Source: CAZKYP01 sp964556885 (GTDB lineage: Bacteria; Planctomycetota; Phycisphaerae; Sedimentisphaerales; Anaerobacaceae). Taken from it: a stretch of DNA of 6,356 nt. The notes under the pieces are model-generated. The model ran no database searches. It was not told the DNA's origin and was given only the letters and a program-made list of their open reading frames with translations. Location: NCBI GenBank assembly GCA_964556885.1, contig CAZKYP010000187.1:1-6356 (forward strand), read 5' to 3'. Each line of letters begins with the position of its first letter. The stretch's first letter is position 1. Shown here in pieces: positions 5,691 through 6,356 of this stretch. Made by a program: the position numbers and the translations under genes.

Positions 5691-6356
5691 TTACCACCCC
5701 TTAGGCTGCAGCAAATCGCTGACCGGCTCGTTCCACCATTTCGGGTCCCTCAGATACTGCTTGAGCATCATAGCCGCAAGCACGCCGTCGCCGACGGCGG
5801 TGGCCAATTGCATTGCGGCTCCAACCCTGCAATCACCCGCTACGAACACACCCGGTACGCTTGTCCGAAGATACGCGCAATCGCATTTTATAAAATCCCT
5901 GTCGGTCAGCTCGACAAAACCTTTCAAAAATCCGGTGTTCGGAACCATCCCGACGAAGACAAATACGCCATCGCAGGGATAATCTTCAACTTTTTCATTC
6001 TTAACGTTCTTTAATTTTACCGACTGGACTTTCCCATCGCCTTCGATGGCGGTCGCAATAGTGCTGTACTTGATAATCAGGTTCGATTTCGGCTCGTTTG
6101 TCTTTTGTAAAAGCTCTTCGACCAGGACCTTTGAGGCCCTGAACTCGTCCCTGCGGTGAATCATCGTAACCTTATCGGCGAATTTAGTAAGATGCAGGGT
6201 CTCCTCGACCGCGGTATTGCCGCCGCCGACGGCGACCACGTGTTTGCCTTTGAAAAACGGCGCATCGCACGTGCCGCAGTAGCTCACTCCCGAACCGCGG
6301 AACTTATCCTCGCCGGGTATATCGAGCTTTCGATAATCGCTGCCCGGAGCAAGGAT
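5691..6356 (-). CDS. trxB: Thioredoxin reductase, C-terminal part (cut by window end)
   Basis: This is the C-terminal 221 residues of a low-molecular-weight flavoprotein thioredoxin reductase, which passes electrons from NADPH through FAD and a CxxC disulfide to thioredoxin. The frame is open to the window end; a GTG at 6287 is an internal valine (GVSYC), not a start. The redox site is CGTCD (Cys codons at 6276-6278 and 6267-6269), where E. coli has CATCD. The NADPH domain follows, with VGGGNTAVEE and HRRDEFRA; these arginines match those that bind the 2'-phosphate of NADPH in E. coli TrxB. The second FAD-binding segment is GVFVAGDCR, followed by LATAVGDGVLAA. The N-terminal FAD dinucleotide motif (GxGxxG) lies beyond the window. 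The protein ends in a short aromatic tail (KWWNEP...PKGW). The gene lies immediately upstream of trxA on the same strand, which supports the functional pairing. I see no clear terminator after its stop, so read-through into trxA remains possible. Confidence 0.95.
   Translation of the reverse strand: MLAPGSDYRKLDIPGEDKFRGSGVSYCGTCDAPFFKGKHVVAVGGGNTAVEETLHLTKFADKVTMIHRRDEFRASKVLVEELLQKTNEPKSNLIIKYSTIATAIEGDGKVQSVKLKNVKNEKVEDYPCDGVFVFVGMVPNTGFLKGFVELTDRDFIKCDCAYLRTSVPGVFVAGDCRVGAAMQLATAVGDGVLAAMMLKQYLRDPKWWNEPVSDLLQPKGW

Noticed and set aside
5224..6014. Plus-strand open frames across trxA, the intergenic region and trxB (5224-5556, 5429-5704, 5658-6014, 5761-5982)
   Set aside because: They are antisense to well-defined thioredoxin and thioredoxin reductase genes and show no domain, and I see no convincing ribosome binding site for them.
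6285..6287. GTG at 6287 as a start codon for a short reductase protein
   Set aside because: The upstream codons to the window end continue in frame with typical thioredoxin reductase sequence (APGS...IPGE), so the GTG encodes an internal valine.

Overview
The window holds ordinary bacterial core genes: six protein-coding genes, two of them cut by the window ends, and no RNA gene, insertion sequence, CRISPR array or prophage signature that I can see. Base composition is roughly even. The proteins carry clear family motifs, but no single marker fixes the lineage. The separation of murE from the usual cell-division cluster, the many TTG/GTG starts and the style of the transglutaminase-like lipoprotein suggest a planctomycete of the Phycisphaerae kind. 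This is a tentative inference only.

Layout: from 1 to 797 on the minus strand lies the N-terminal half of murE (peptidoglycan precursor ligase). A 240-base intergenic region separates it from a divergent plus-strand gene (1038-2558) for a 506-residue lipoprotein with a C-terminal transglutaminase-like Cys-His-Asp domain. That gene converges on recJ (minus, 2575-4326), with only 16 bases between the stop codons. Upstream of recJ come an SDR oxidoreductase (minus, 4417-5178 by my preferred start), thioredoxin trxA (minus, 5196-5522) and, after a 168-base AT-rich intergenic region, the C-terminal part of thioredoxin reductase trxB (minus, 5691 to the window end).

How they work together: trxB and trxA make up a thioredoxin system, with NADPH as electron donor and a WCGPC thioredoxin as carrier. 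They are adjacent and co-oriented, but trxA has a strong promoter of its own (TTGACG, 17-base spacer, TATTAT on the minus strand), so it can be expressed independently of trxB. The SDR gene follows trxA by 17 bases and is probably co-transcribed with it. recJ has a weaker candidate promoter in the 90 bases after the SDR gene and may be partly or wholly independent. The lipoprotein gene has a perfect TATAAT -10 box about 60 bases before the ATG at 1038. This argues against a longer reading frame that could start at a TTG at 930.

I found no convincing novel system. The points most worth a second look are the lipoprotein with an intact catalytic triad divergent from murE, the paired 11-base repeats and 5'-leader hairpin around the trxA promoter, and the start-codon choices for the lipoprotein and the SDR.
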